Notes: generated by a model not told the origin, from the sequence alone. Counted from the first letter of the stretch, positions 38,542 to 47,602 are shown. The stretch: DNA of 64,000 nucleotides from Peribacillus frigoritolerans_B (GCF_044762665.1 NZ_JBIWES010000005.1:124001-188000), one strand, 5' to 3'. Program-made: numbers and translations.

Positions 38542-40323
38542 CTAATCCTTAGTTTCGTATTGCTTGGCTCTCCATTTCCAATACTTTTTACGAAATGCAT
38601 CATATTGACTTTGAAGCTCACGAGATTGCCTAAAGCTTTCTCCCTTATTTTTCAATCCATGTATTACTTTACTATACTGTCTATGTAGACTCTCTGGTAT
38701 CTCTAACATAGTGCCAGGTTCTTCTTGGATTAAATGATGTAAATTGATTTTAGTACCATCATTGGCATATGGTGCCTTCCCTTCTTTCATCAGCTGTAAA
38801 TTAGTTATATTTTTTAATGGATCTACTCTATTAATATCTAAATCCTTGATCTGATACACTCTTCGGTCTATATCTTTTATCTTACCTTTTGCTTTAACTT
38901 TTCCTTGTACTTCAACAGCATTATATTTTTCATTATTCAACCAAGGTAGTGATATATTTTTCCCTGTAAATGGTTTTCTTGTTGGATCTGAAACTTTTTG
39001 AGCCTTAGATATAAGCTGATCTCTCAATCCAGTACCATTAACCACATTATAAGGTACTCCACCTGCCAACGACAGTTGGTTTTTAGGATTGTATGGCAAT
39101 AGGTTAGGGATAGTGACCAGTTCTTTTGCTTTCGTAACGCCTTTTACTGCAGCGGCTTTTGTTGTGGCTACCCCAGTCTTCGCTACAGCACCCGCACCTT
39201 TTGTTCCTACTACTGATGTGACGACTGTTCCGAGGGCATAGGTTACCCAATGAGACCGCGAATAGGCATCACCATTTACCATATCTCTTTCATATGAGTC
39301 GGAGATGGACTTGGATATATATTTATAGGTTTGTATCGGGTGCATGATCGAGTTTGCCACACCTTCAACCGTTTCCCCGGGATCTGTGACAAAGTCCCAA
39401 ACACCTGTTACGAAGTCTTTACCGACATCATAAAGGCCTACGCCGATTCCTTTTGCAATGTCTGCCGTTTGCTTAGCCGCTTCTAGCTGCATAACATATT
39501 GCTGCTGGGTGGGCGCTAAGTTTTCGTACCCGATCTGCTTGGCGATTTTGAGGAACTCATCTGGATCTGTTACATGATCGAGTTGTGCCTTCAAGTCTTT
39601 GATCCGGCGATTCTCCGCTTCTTCTTTCTTAACCTTCAGATATTGCGCGGTTTCTTTTTTCCTTACTTCTAGGTTTTTATAGGCTTCACTATTTTTATAA
39701 GCTGTTGCATTAAAATAGAGCGGGGATACTACTCCTCCCCTTGTACTGGATACTTTCAATTGCTCCATGAGTGCCGTCACTGCCGCTTGATCCGCTTCGG
39801 ATTTGGCATATTCAGCCGTCCACTTATGATCGATTTCGTTTACTTTGTCTATCGTTTCAGTCCGTTTCCTTTCAGCTTTCTCCATATTCTCAAAGAACGC
39901 ATCATCGGAGAAGGGTTCTAACTGAATGATATCATCAATTCCAGCCAATATTTTTTTCAGATCATTTTTTTGGGCTATGACCATTTCCTTGGAATTTCGA
40001 CTGGCGCTTTCCAGCTCTTCCTCTAAAAAAGGGACCGTAACCACGGTTTCACTAAGGTTCGCTTCGATTGTATCTCCTTGAATTCCGCTTAAAAAGGCAA
40101 CATGCCGATTGATCAGACGCAGCCAAGAATCCACGACATCGATCTGTGCTTTGTAAAATCCTTTGATTGCCTCTGCACCTTGCCCTTGCAGCTCATCATC
40201 CAAATGAACGATACTCTCAAATCCTTTTTTTAATTCCGTGAGCTGTTCTTTCAGGTCCTTATATTGTCCGACACGCGTTTGCATGGCAGAAACTAGTGTT
40301 TGAGATTCGTAAATCATCGACAT
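38542..40323 (-). CDS. LXG-domain toxin with C-terminal LHH-type nuclease
   Basis: 593-aa protein. The LXG domain (~1-210, start MSMIYESQTLVSAMQTRVGQ) is the type VII secretion targeting part; a middle linker/pretoxin stretch (~290-430, GIGVGLYDVGKDFVTGVWDF) follows; the C-terminal ~90 residues contain KINLHHLIQEEPGTMLEIPE, SLHRQYSKVIHGL, an HNH/Endonuclease VII-superfamily LHH nuclease. ATG 40323 preferred over the upstream frame start (AAAGGA RBS). Exported toward rival cells, neutralised at home by the adjacent SUKH protein. No T7SS machinery gene is in the window. Confidence 0.88.
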   Translation of the reverse strand: MSMIYESQTLVSAMQTRVGQYKDLKEQLTELKKGFESIVHLDDELQGQGAEAIKGFYKAQIDVVDSWLRLINRHVAFLSGIQGDTIEANLSETVVTVPFLEEELESASRNSKEMVIAQKNDLKKILAGIDDIIQLEPFSDDAFFENMEKAERKRTETIDKVNEIDHKWTAEYAKSEADQAAVTALMEQLKVSSTRGGVVSPLYFNATAYKNSEAYKNLEVRKKETAQYLKVKKEEAENRRIKDLKAQLDHVTDPDEFLKIAKQIGYENLAPTQQQYVMQLEAAKQTADIAKGIGVGLYDVGKDFVTGVWDFVTDPGETVEGVANSIMHPIQTYKYISKSISDSYERDMVNGDAYSRSHWVTYALGTVVTSVVGTKGAGAVAKTGVATTKAAAVKGVTKAKELVTIPNLLPYNPKNQLSLAGGVPYNVVNGTGLRDQLISKAQKVSDPTRKPFTGKNISLPWLNNEKYNAVEVQGKVKAKGKIKDIDRRVYQIKDLDINRVDPLKNITNLQLMKEGKAPYANDGTKINLHHLIQEEPGTMLEIPESLHRQYSKVIHGLKNKGESFRQSRELQSQYDAFRKKYWKWRAKQYETKD

Positions 40324-40517
40324 AATGGAAAGTCCTTTCAACTTCTTTTCTTATAACTAGATTTCATTTGTATGTAATATTTTTATTCACTGTAAAATTA
40401 TGGACTAAATATATTTTAGAAGAGTTTCTATATTTATTCAAGAATAGAAGGGGAATTGGACAGTATTTTTAATAGTAGCTGGACGATGGACGATCACAAA
40501 GTTAAACAGACAAGTAA

Positions 40518-40556
40518 ATAAGGGCTATTCCTGTTTGAAGGAATAGCCCTTTCTTT
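40518..40556 (-). terminator. Terminator of the MetNPQ-like operon
   Basis: AAGGGCTATTCC ... GGAATAGCCCTT hairpin with T-rich tail, beyond the substrate-binding protein gene. Confidence 0.8.
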
Positions 40557-40565
40557 GTATCAAAA

Positions 40566-41393
40566 TTAAAATGCCGGTATGGCCGTTTCACTATATTTCT
40601 CTTCTAAAAATTTGCGTACCTCCGGGCTTGTCATGGCCTTGGCCAACTTTTGGACTGGCTCAGAATCCACGTTATCCTTGCGTGCCACTAATGTAATCGC
40701 AAAGTCATTTTCAACACCTTCTGTGAGAAGGGCGTCATTTTTTGGTGTCAAACCAAGCGGTGCAGCGTAAGCAGGTGTTATCACGATCGCATCTGCTTCA
40801 TCGTACGTTCTCGCTAGCATTAATAAATCCACTTCTTTGAACTTATAGTTTTTAGGGTTATCAGTAATATCAGACATTGTATAGTATGGACCCTTTTTTT
40901 CCTTTAAAGTAATGACTTTATGCTGTGCCAGCAATGCCAATGAACGATCGATATTCGAAACGTCATTTGCAATGGCAATAACGGCACCCTCTGGCAATTT
41001 ATCCATTGAATCGTATTCTTTGGAATACACACCATAATTGGCAAAATAAATCGGTTTCACGGGTACTAACTCGGCATTTTTGTTTCGATTGAATTCCTCC
41101 ATATATGGAACGTGTTGGAAGAAGTTCACATCCACTTCTTTTGCCGCTAGTGCGGTGTTAGGCTGCACATTATCGCTTAATACAACCATTTCCAGTTTAA
41201 TGCCCTCCTCTGCCAGCTTTGGTTTAACAAGCTCAAGGATTTCCGTCATTGGGGGAATGAGTGAGGCCACTTTCAATGTTACCTCTTCCTTCTCCTGATT
41301 CTGCGCATTTTCTTTCTCTTTTACTTCATTCGTCTTTCCACATCCGACTAAAAGCAACATGATTGCTGTCATGAGAAAGAGTATTTTTTTCAT
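40566..41393 (-). CDS. ABC transporter substrate-binding lipoprotein (NlpA/MetQ family)
   Basis: 275-aa precursor: MKKILFLMTAIMLLLVGCGK with lipobox LLVGC, then the NlpA/MetQ ligand-binding fold (LKVASLIPPMTEILELVKPK, VDVNFFQHVPYMEEFN, PAYAAPLGLTPKNDALLTEG). The VNFFQHVPYMEEFN stretch is typical of MetQ-like proteins. Last gene of an ATPase-permease-binding protein operon. ATG 41393 preferred. Because the ATPase lacks the methionine-sensing domain and no S-box lies upstream, the ligand may not be methionine. Confidence 0.88.
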   Translation of the reverse strand: MKKILFLMTAIMLLLVGCGKTNEVKEKENAQNQEKEEVTLKVASLIPPMTEILELVKPKLAEEGIKLEMVVLSDNVQPNTALAAKEVDVNFFQHVPYMEEFNRNKNAELVPVKPIYFANYGVYSKEYDSMDKLPEGAVIAIANDVSNIDRSLALLAQHKVITLKEKKGPYYTMSDITDNPKNYKFKEVDLLMLARTYDEADAIVITPAYAAPLGLTPKNDALLTEGVENDFAITLVARKDNVDSEPVQKLAKAMTSPEVRKFLEEKYSETAIPAF

Positions 41394-41411
41394 GATGTTT
41401 CCCTCCATTAT

Positions 41412-42074
41412 TTATCTTTTATCCATCATTCTGGCTACAGCCGTGCCAATGAATTGGATAAGCTGTACTAGAATGATCATAATGATAATCATATAAATCA
41501 TTAGTTCTGTTTTAAACTGCTGATAGCCATACCTGATGGCAAAGTCGCCGATACCTCCGCCTCCGACCACTCCCATGATCGTTGAATAGGAAATAAAGCT
41601 GATAATCGATGTTGTTAATCCGAGGACAAGCCCTGAACGAGCCTCCACGTAAAGAAATTTAAATATGACATCCTTAACGGAAGCCCCCATGGAAATGGCT
41701 GCCTCGATCACACTCTTTGGCACATCCAATAAAGATTGCTCGACCAATCTCGAATAATGGGCAATGGCGATGATCGCTAATGGAACGCAAGCAGCTGCTG
41801 TACCAATGGCTGTGCCGATTATGAGCCTTGTAAAGGGGATTAAAAAAACAACCAATAATAAAAATGGGAAGGAACGGGTAATATTGACAAGTAAATTTAA
41901 AATCGAGAACGCCCACGGATTTTCAAGCAAATGACCCTTCCTACAAAGAAATAGCAAGGTCCCGACAGGCAATCCAATCAAAATCGCAGCTAAAATGGAC
42001 ACACCAACCATGGTAATGGTTTCTCCAATTGACTGCCAAATTTCTGCCTCATATTGAACTAAAATCTCAGGCAT
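41412..42074 (-). CDS. ABC transporter permease (MetI/MetP-like)
   Basis: 220-aa protein with five to six membrane helices: MPEILVQYEAEIWQSIGETI, TMVGVSILAAILIGLPVGTL, and the permease EAA loop EAAISMGASVKDVIFKFLYV. The MetI-type HSxLxxQTxxxxxx start is replaced by a similar pattern. Its ATG overlaps the ATPase stop codon by 8 nt, so translation is coupled. Confidence 0.9.
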   Translation of the reverse strand: MPEILVQYEAEIWQSIGETITMVGVSILAAILIGLPVGTLLFLCRKGHLLENPWAFSILNLLVNITRSFPFLLLVVFLIPFTRLIIGTAIGTAAACVPLAIIAIAHYSRLVEQSLLDVPKSVIEAAISMGASVKDVIFKFLYVEARSGLVLGLTTSIISFISYSTIMGVVGGGGIGDFAIRYGYQQFKTELMIYMIIIMIILVQLIQFIGTAVARMMDKR

Positions 42075-42816
42075 GACCTAGCCCACCATTCTCTGCTAAT
42101 TGTTCGATAAAGTATTCTGGACGATTATCCTTTTTTTGAATCCCGGTTGGTTCGATTAAGACCGTGTCATAAATCTCTCCATCTGCCATGATCGATACAC
42201 GATTGCATATACTTTTAATGACATCCAGTTCATGACTAACAATGACAATCGTCACACCGAAGCGTTTGTTTATGTTCTCCAGCACGTCTAATATTTCAGC
42301 CGTTGTATTTGGATCAAGGGAAGAGGTCGGTTCATCACATAATAACACTTGCGGGTTATTTGCCAACGCCCTAGCAATGGCAACACGTTGCTTTTGTCCC
42401 CCGCTTAATTGTGCAGGATATCTCTCCATCTCACCCTCCAACCCGACAAATTGAAGACACTCTGCAACACGGCTCCGACGTTCCTTCTTTGGATAATTTG
42501 CCAGCTCTAAAGAGGCTGCCACATTGTCATGAACGGTTTTATTTGCCACAAGATTAAAATGCTGAAAGATCATGCCAATCGACTTCCGTGCCCCACGAAG
42601 TGCTTTATTGTTCAATGTGGTCAATCTTTGGCCGTTTACCTCCACTTCGCCCGCGTCTGGGATCTCCAACAAATTCATTAGCCGCAGCAGCGTTGATTTC
42701 CCTGCTCCGCTTGCTCCGATTATTCCATGAATTTCACCTTTAGGTATTCTTAAGGTAACAGACTTAATTGCCTGAAACTGTGAAAATTTTTTACTCACTT
42801 GATGCAGGTTAATCAT
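42067..42816 (-). CDS. ABC transporter ATPase (MetN-like, without NIL domain)
   Basis: 249-aa ATPase: IIGASGAGKSTLLRLMNLLE (Walker A), LSGGQKQRVAIARALA signature, LLCDEPTSSLDPNTTAEILD (Walker B). Canonical MetN is ~340 aa because of a C-terminal NIL/ACT-like methionine-sensing domain; this one ends shortly after the nucleotide-binding domain. Feedback inhibition by substrate is thus unlikely. First gene of the operon. Confidence 0.9.
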   Translation of the reverse strand: MINLHQVSKKFSQFQAIKSVTLRIPKGEIHGIIGASGAGKSTLLRLMNLLEIPDAGEVEVNGQRLTTLNNKALRGARKSIGMIFQHFNLVANKTVHDNVAASLELANYPKKERRSRVAECLQFVGLEGEMERYPAQLSGGQKQRVAIARALANNPQVLLCDEPTSSLDPNTTAEILDVLENINKRFGVTIVIVSHELDVIKSICNRVSIMADGEIYDTVLIEPTGIQKKDNRPEYFIEQLAENGGLGHA

Positions 42817-42888
42817 AAAATCCCACTTTCTATTTGTTGAAAGGTAAGCATAGCGCTCATCATTATCGTTTTATCAAAGAAACACAGC

Positions 42889-42906
42889 TGATAAATCATT
42901 TTATCA
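42889..42906. promoter_or_regulatory. Inverted repeat upstream of the ABC transporter operon
   Basis: TGATAAA-TCAT-TTTATCA, a perfect 7-bp inverted repeat, with a further TTTTATCA half-site at ~42869-42876. Candidate regulator binding site; no S-box riboswitch was seen between 42817 and 43045. Confidence 0.45.
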
Positions 42907-42948
42907 ACTAATGAGGATCTAATGCAAAGACACAAATTAACAGTTAGA

Positions 42949-42995
42949 AAGGATAGATGAACAGTGAGGAATACCTGTTACATCTATCCTTTTGT
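42949..42995 (-). terminator. Terminator of the XRE-cupin regulator gene
   Basis: AAAGGATAGATG ... CATCTATCCTTT with an inner AACAG/CTGTT stem, ~50 nt beyond the regulator stop codon. Confidence 0.65.
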
Positions 42996-43045
42996 ACGAC
43001 ATGTTTCGTTAACTGGATATACTTTCATTCCAGAACACCGTGACG

Positions 43046-43558
43046 TTATTTCGACGACACCACCAGAAACCGGACAATTTGATCCGAGAAGTTAAACCAG
43101 TAATGGGCTTTTCTGGCATCGAACATGAATGACTGCTGTTCATGGAGTTCCATTCTTTCTCCCTCTATTTCCACTGTTAACTTCCCTTCGATAATGAACA
43201 AGAATTCATGTCCGCTATGGGAAAAGGCGCTTCCTTTATTTTCACCTGGCTTTAAGGTGACGAGAATAGGCGAAAAAACAGCATCACGAATGCCGCTGGA
43301 TAAATTCTGATAGTGAAATTGTTCATGATTATAATCTGAATTTTCTTGGGAGCGGTCCTCTGAAAAAAAGAAACTTGGGCTGACATCCAATGTATCAGCG
43401 ATTTTTTTTAATGACTCTAACGTGACGCTTGATTTACCCCGTTCCACTTGTGATAAAAAGCTGATCGAAACGCCTGTTTGTTCAGCAAGGCTCTTTAATG
43501 TTAGTTTTCGCTCTTTCCTCAATGATTTCATTTTTTCCCCGATTGAATCAAAAGGCAT
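43046..43558 (-). CDS. XRE-cupin transcriptional regulator
   Basis: 170-aa protein: N-terminal HTH (~1-65: KMKSLRKERKLTLKSLAEQT, GVSISFLSQVERGKSSVTLE) and C-terminal cupin (~100-170: FSHSGHEFLFIIEGKLTVEI, EGERMELHEQQSFMFDARKA HYW). These regulators usually control amino-acid or amine uptake and catabolism. An upstream in-frame ATG was rejected because AAAGGGGGC sits just before ATG 43558. Divergent from the MFS gene; a perfect inverted repeat lies between (43684-43704). Confidence 0.92.
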   Translation of the reverse strand: MPFDSIGEKMKSLRKERKLTLKSLAEQTGVSISFLSQVERGKSSVTLESLKKIADTLDVSPSFFFSEDRSQENSDYNHEQFHYQNLSSGIRDAVFSPILVTLKPGENKGSAFSHSGHEFLFIIEGKLTVEIEGERMELHEQQSFMFDARKAHYWFNFSDQIVRFLVVSSK

Positions 43559-43641
43559 GGAGATGCCCCCTTTTTTTACATAGTATCTAGCTACATTATA
43601 CAGTACAAATTTTGATGAATGCTCCGTCATTAATAAAATAA

Positions 43642-43670
43642 TTGACAGAAAATTTTAAATTATTTACAAT
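43642..43670 (+). promoter_or_regulatory. Sigma-A promoter of the MFS gene
   Basis: TTGACA (43642-43647), 17-nt spacer, TACAAT (43665-43670). The operator-like repeat 43684-43704 starts ~8 nt after the predicted transcription start. Confidence 0.85.
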
Positions 43671-43683
43671 AAAGGAAATAATA

Positions 43684-43704
43684 AATTGAAGTGACACTTC
43701 AATT
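43684..43704. promoter_or_regulatory. Operator candidate for the XRE-cupin regulator
   Basis: AATTGAAGT-GAC-ACTTCAATT, perfect 9-bp inverted repeat, just downstream of the sigma-A promoter, a position suited to repression by road-block. Confidence 0.65.
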
Positions 43705-43722
43705 TTAACGGGGTGACTCAAG

Positions 43723-45021
43723 ATGGAGAAGAAACAAATGCGGCGAATTTTAATTGCGAGTTTAGTCGGAAGTTCAATTGAGTGGTTTGACTATTTTTTA
43801 TATGGGACCGTTGCAGCTCTCGTGTTTAATCAGCTATTCTTCGTGAATGAGGATCCGACAATAGGGCTGTTGCTTTCCTATGCATCCTTTGCGTTAGCAT
43901 TCTTCATCCGCCCTTTTGGCGGGGTGATCTTCAGCCATATTGGCGATCGTATCGGGAGAAAGAAAACACTTGTTATAACACTTAGTTTAATGGGGATCGC
44001 CACATTTGGGATGGGACTTCTTCCCACGTATCAAGCCGTTGGGATTTGGGCGCCGATTTTATTAATCACGTTGCGATTAGTACAAGGTCTGGGAATTGGC
44101 GGTGAATGGGGTGGCGCGCTATTATTGGCCGTTGAATATGCTCCCGCTGAGAAACGGGGCTTGTTCGGAGCCATTCCTCAGATGGGTGTTACGATAGGAA
44201 TGCTGCTTGGAACCGTTGCCTTATCTATTATGACACTGTTGCCTGAAAACGCATTCATGACTTGGGGATGGCGTATACCATTCATTTTTAGTGCTTTCCT
44301 TGTATTTTTCGGCCTATGGATTCGTAAAGGAATTGATGAAACACCGTCTTTCAAAAAAGTGAAGGAATCCGGAGAAGTTCCAAAGCTGCCGATTGTGGAA
44401 ACTCTTAAGAATTATTGGCGTGAAGTCCTTATCGCCGTGGGAGCTAAAGTGGTAGAAACAGCTCCATTTTATATTTTTAGTACGTTTGTCGTATCATATG
44501 CTACTGCAAATCTCGGTTTCTCCCGGACAGCTACATTGACTGCAGTCATGATTGCAACAATTATAACGACAATTTTAATACCATTCATGGGGATGTTATC
44601 TGATAAGATTGGCCGCAAAAAGCTGTTTATAGGCGGAACGATTGGGATGGCACTGTTTGCATTCCCATACTTCTGGCTGCTGCAGCAAAAATCGGTACTG
44701 CTATTAATCGTTGCAACAGTCATAGGTTTAGGGGTTATTTGGGCCCCCATCACAGCTGTTCTTGGAACGATGTTCTCGGAAATTTTCGATGCAAGGATTC
44801 GTTATACCGGCATCACGCTTGGATATCAAATCGGAGCAGCTCTGGCAGGAGGAACAGCGCCGCTAGTTGCAACGGCTTTACTTAATAGGTTTAATAACTC
44901 CTATGTTCCTGTCGCCATTTATATTATTTTTGCATCTGTCCTTTCCCTAGCGGCGATATGGGCAGTTACGGATCGCAGCAATCAGAAATTAGACGAAACG
45001 CATAATACTAGTGCCATGTAA
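43723..45021 (+). CDS. MFS transporter, metabolite:H+ symporter (ProP/ShiA-like)
   Basis: 432-aa protein with 12 membrane helices. SIEWFDYFLYGTVAALVFNQ near residue 16 and GGVIFSHIGDRIGRKKTLVI (G-x-x-x-D-R-x-G-R-x) are the signatures of the MHS family (shikimate, proline/betaine, citrate). Followed after 34 nt by an ornithine-cyclodeaminase-like gene, probably its operon partner. Substrate likely an organic or amino acid. Confidence 0.92.
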   Translation: MEKKQMRRILIASLVGSSIEWFDYFLYGTVAALVFNQLFFVNEDPTIGLLLSYASFALAFFIRPFGGVIFSHIGDRIGRKKTLVITLSLMGIATFGMGLLPTYQAVGIWAPILLITLRLVQGLGIGGEWGGALLLAVEYAPAEKRGLFGAIPQMGVTIGMLLGTVALSIMTLLPENAFMTWGWRIPFIFSAFLVFFGLWIRKGIDETPSFKKVKESGEVPKLPIVETLKNYWREVLIAVGAKVVETAPFYIFSTFVVSYATANLGFSRTATLTAVMIATIITTILIPFMGMLSDKIGRKKLFIGGTIGMALFAFPYFWLLQQKSVLLLIVATVIGLGVIWAPITAVLGTMFSEIFDARIRYTGITLGYQIGAALAGGTAPLVATALLNRFNNSYVPVAIYIIFASVLSLAAIWAVTDRSNQKLDETHNTSAM

Positions 45022-45055
45022 TCTATGGTTCTTTTACTTCAAGGAGGACAATTGA

Positions 45056-46039
45056 ATGTTGGTTATAAGTGAGAAGGAAATTCAACAATCATATGGAATG
45101 AAAGACGCAATTGCGGATGTAAAGGCCGTATTACGTGCACATGGTGCTCAAAGCATAGACAACCCTCATCGCACAGTGCTTGATTTTCCTCAACACGAGG
45201 CATCGGCACTTTACATGCCAAGCGCTGATTTATCTGAAGAGGTTTCGGCGGTCAAAGTCGTTACCATTTTTCCAAAGAATCCTTCAAGGGGGATGGCAAC
45301 CACACAAGGAGTCATCTTGCTGTCAGATGCAGAAAATGGCGAACATTTAGCACTGTTGAATGCCTCCTATTTAACACGTCTCAGAACGGGGGCATTGAGC
45401 GGCATTGCCACAGACTTTCTTGCTCGTAAAGACGCCCGGGTTCTCACGATCATCGGTACAGGGGCTATGGGATTTGAACAAGCAATTGGTGTGTTGGCCG
45501 TAAGGGACATTGAGCGTATTTTATTAGTAAATCGCACACCAGAGAAAGCACAGAAATTCGGTGAAAAGCTGCGGGCATTCGGAGTAACCGTTCCTTTTGA
45601 AGTTTGCGAAGATGTTTCAGCAGCTGTTCGTCAAGCAGATATCATTTGCTGTGCAACCCGCTCGAACGAGCCTGTATTTAATGGACAGGATTTAAAGCCG
45701 GGCACACACATTAACGGGGTCGGGTCTTACTTACCGGATATGAAAGAAGTGGATAATACCACGGTTTCACGCGCTGCTAAAGTTATCGTCGACGATTTGA
45801 CGGGCGTGAAGGATGAAGCAGGAGAACTCATTTCTGCAGCAAATCAGGGAAATTGGTCGTTTAATGATATACACGGGGAACTTTTTGAACTTGTCATGCG
45901 GACCAAAACAGGCAGGGAAAATGAAGAGGAAATTACCTTCTTCAAATCAGTCGGTGCCGCTTACTTTGACCTCGCTGTGGCAAAAGGTGTTTACCGCCAA
46001 TCGAAAGAACGGAACATCGGGCTGGAGATTGAGGTATAA
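45056..46039 (+). CDS. Ornithine cyclodeaminase / mu-crystallin family protein
   Basis: 327-aa NAD(P)-binding protein: MLVISEKEIQQSYGMKDAIA, GVILLSDAENGEHLALLNAS, YLTRLRTGALSGIATDFLAR (the RTGA substrate-binding motif), TIIGTGAMGFEQAIGVLAVR (Rossmann). Members include ornithine cyclodeaminase, alanine dehydrogenase and delta1-pyrroline-2-carboxylate reductase. AAGGAGG before ATG. With the MHS permease and XRE-cupin repressor it suggests imported amino or imino acid metabolism. Confidence 0.9.
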   Translation: MLVISEKEIQQSYGMKDAIADVKAVLRAHGAQSIDNPHRTVLDFPQHEASALYMPSADLSEEVSAVKVVTIFPKNPSRGMATTQGVILLSDAENGEHLALLNASYLTRLRTGALSGIATDFLARKDARVLTIIGTGAMGFEQAIGVLAVRDIERILLVNRTPEKAQKFGEKLRAFGVTVPFEVCEDVSAAVRQADIICCATRSNEPVFNGQDLKPGTHINGVGSYLPDMKEVDNTTVSRAAKVIVDDLTGVKDEAGELISAANQGNWSFNDIHGELFELVMRTKTGRENEEEITFFKSVGAAYFDLAVAKGVYRQSKERNIGLEIEV

Positions 46040-46117
46040 CAAAAGCCCATACATTTTGCTATCATTGCCGAAACAAGATACGTTCAAGCTTGCAGTAACA
46101 TTTCATCTTTAAATTAA

Positions 46118-46146
46118 GAGATCCTTCTTTCGGAAGGGTCTTTTGA
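46118..46146 (+). terminator. Terminator of the MFS-OCD operon
   Basis: GATCCTTC-TTTC-GGAAGGGTC then TTTTG. Confidence 0.75.
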
Positions 46147-46164
46147 ATAATCCTTATCTTTCAC

Positions 46165-46199
46165 AAGCGATCAAGTCTTTATCATGGTCGCTTTTTTTA
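46165..46199 (+). terminator. Second hairpin with T-run
   Basis: AAGCGATC ... GGTCGCTT followed by T7. From 46200 to 46590 no gene or clear element is seen. Confidence 0.6.
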
Positions 46200-46590
46200 T
46201 TGGCATCATAAACCCACCTACTTTAATCTAAGACCATCTGGTAAAGATGAAGTGCCCCATTCTAGATTATAGTTAGCCTTCTAATAAGAGTATTATAGTC
46301 ATTTGAGATTGCCGATCAGATAATGGTTCATTCTAGATGTTTATTTCCTATTAAACCCCAATAAACCTTTGATTTACCCCCCCCTGAATTATTAGCTTTT
46401 TTTCCAAGAGCTACTGCCAAAGTAAGGAATATATTAGAATAAGTTAATAAAGAAAGCTCTAAAAACCCCAAACTTCCGAAAACTAACATTTCGGAGCGTG
46501 TCCGTTTATTAATTCATCCATTTTCACTTATACACATTATGCTTATTTAAGGTTTAGTGGTTTACTTTATCTCAACGAATATTCAAATAT

Positions 46591-46935
46591 TCAATTCTTA
46601 TTTCTCTGGAATCTATCTAGGATTTTACCTTTCCATATTAAAATGAGTTCTTTAAATTGTTCTGTCTCCATTTCATTTTCATAATGCTCTTCATATGTAA
46701 AAAGGTGTTCAAGGACTGTCATATCTTTTTTTATTAGCACACTTGTGGCGTTTAGTTGAATATCAAAATCTTGATATAAACCATTTAAAACATTTTCAAC
46801 CTTTTTAATATACTCATCTGCTTTTTGCTCAGTAGGTATGTCTTCAATAAAATCAGCGAACAATTCTATCTCACCTGGTAATTTTATTCTCAGCATATCT
46901 AAATGATCTCTATAAAACTCGTATGCATATTTCAT
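46591..46935 (-). CDS. Unknown helical protein
   Basis: 114-aa soluble protein: MKYAYEFYRDHLDMLRIKLP, GEIELFADFIEDIPTEQKAD, EYIKKVENVLNGLYQDFDIQ. All-helical, acidic. ATG 46935 with AAGGAGG 6 nt upstream preferred over the TTG two codons before. It lies downstream of a small membrane protein and a toxin-like remnant (47421-47600) on the same strand, so an immunity-type role is conceivable, but nothing proves it. Confidence 0.65.
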   Translation of the reverse strand: MKYAYEFYRDHLDMLRIKLPGEIELFADFIEDIPTEQKADEYIKKVENVLNGLYQDFDIQLNATSVLIKKDMTVLEHLFTYEEHYENEMETEQFKELILIWKGKILDRFQRNKN

Positions 46936-47140
46936 ACTCAACCTCCTTCACAAATTGGATAGGCAATAACAATGGTACCATCTGGTTTTAAACAAAAAAT
47001 CAATAACATTAATTAAACCAAATACTCATGAGAGATCAGATGCATTGAAGAAAAAAACTATGATTACTATTTTTTATATAATCAAATTTAGCCACTATCA
47101 ATTACCTTTTATATTGGTAAAAGTTTTAACTAATAATCAC

Positions 47141-47377
47141 TCATTTTTTATTGATTTTTGAACGAATAAGTATAGATATGGTACAAGAACCATAGAGAAA
47201 TAAAGCTATGAAAAGTAAAGGTACTAATATTGTTGATAGTTGTTCTTTTGGGACAACCCAAAATAATAGAACTGCAAAGGATATTGTTCCACTTACCCCC
47301 ACGAATATCGCATAAAATAATAATCCGAAATTTAAAGCCTTCTTAAAACTCTCTTTATTTGTCGACAATGATATCAA
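47141..47377 (-). CDS. Small two-helix membrane protein
   Basis: ~78 aa with two hydrophobic segments (LNFGLLFYAIFVGVSGTISF, TILVPLLFIALFLYGSCTIS) and a basic C-terminus (ILIRSKINKK). The start is uncertain: GTG 47383, TTG 47377 and TTG 47368 are possible around an AGGTGG. It directly follows a decayed fragment of a larger gene. Function unknown. Confidence 0.6.
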   Translation of the reverse strand: MISLSTNKESFKKALNFGLLFYAIFVGVSGTISFAVLLFWVVPKEQLSTILVPLLFIALFLYGSCTISILIRSKINKK

Positions 47378-47420
47378 AACCACCTAATTTTTATATTGTT
47401 TTAACCACTGTTTTTTAGAA

Positions 47421-47600
47421 TTACTTATCTTCTTCTAATCCTACCTTTACTCCTACTCCGATACCATAACCTATTATTCTCGTATTCCTTAAAACGTCGT
47501 TAAGTGGCTCCATTAGAAAAATAACGTCCGAAGCAACTCCCTTTTTGGGGTAAGCACCTGTAAGTTCAGCCAAAAATCTCCAACACCCCAATCTTTTACG
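47421..47600 (-). pseudogene. C-terminal remnant of an unrecognised gene, frameshifted
   Basis: No start codon. The frame ending at TAA 47421 reads GAYPKKGVASDVIFLMEPLN, DVLRNTRIIGYGIGVGVKVG, LEEDK. A neighbouring frame just upstream reads VKDWGVGDFWLNL, so one frameshift near 47565 seems to join them. It resembles the tail of a toxin or surface protein but I cannot name the family. Confidence 0.55.
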
Positions 47601-47602
47601 AC

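Noticed and set aside
42817..43045. S-box (SAM) riboswitch upstream of the MetNPQ-like operon
   Set aside because: Looked for because of the transporter type; no S-box core or terminator/antiterminator arrangement was seen, only short inverted repeats.
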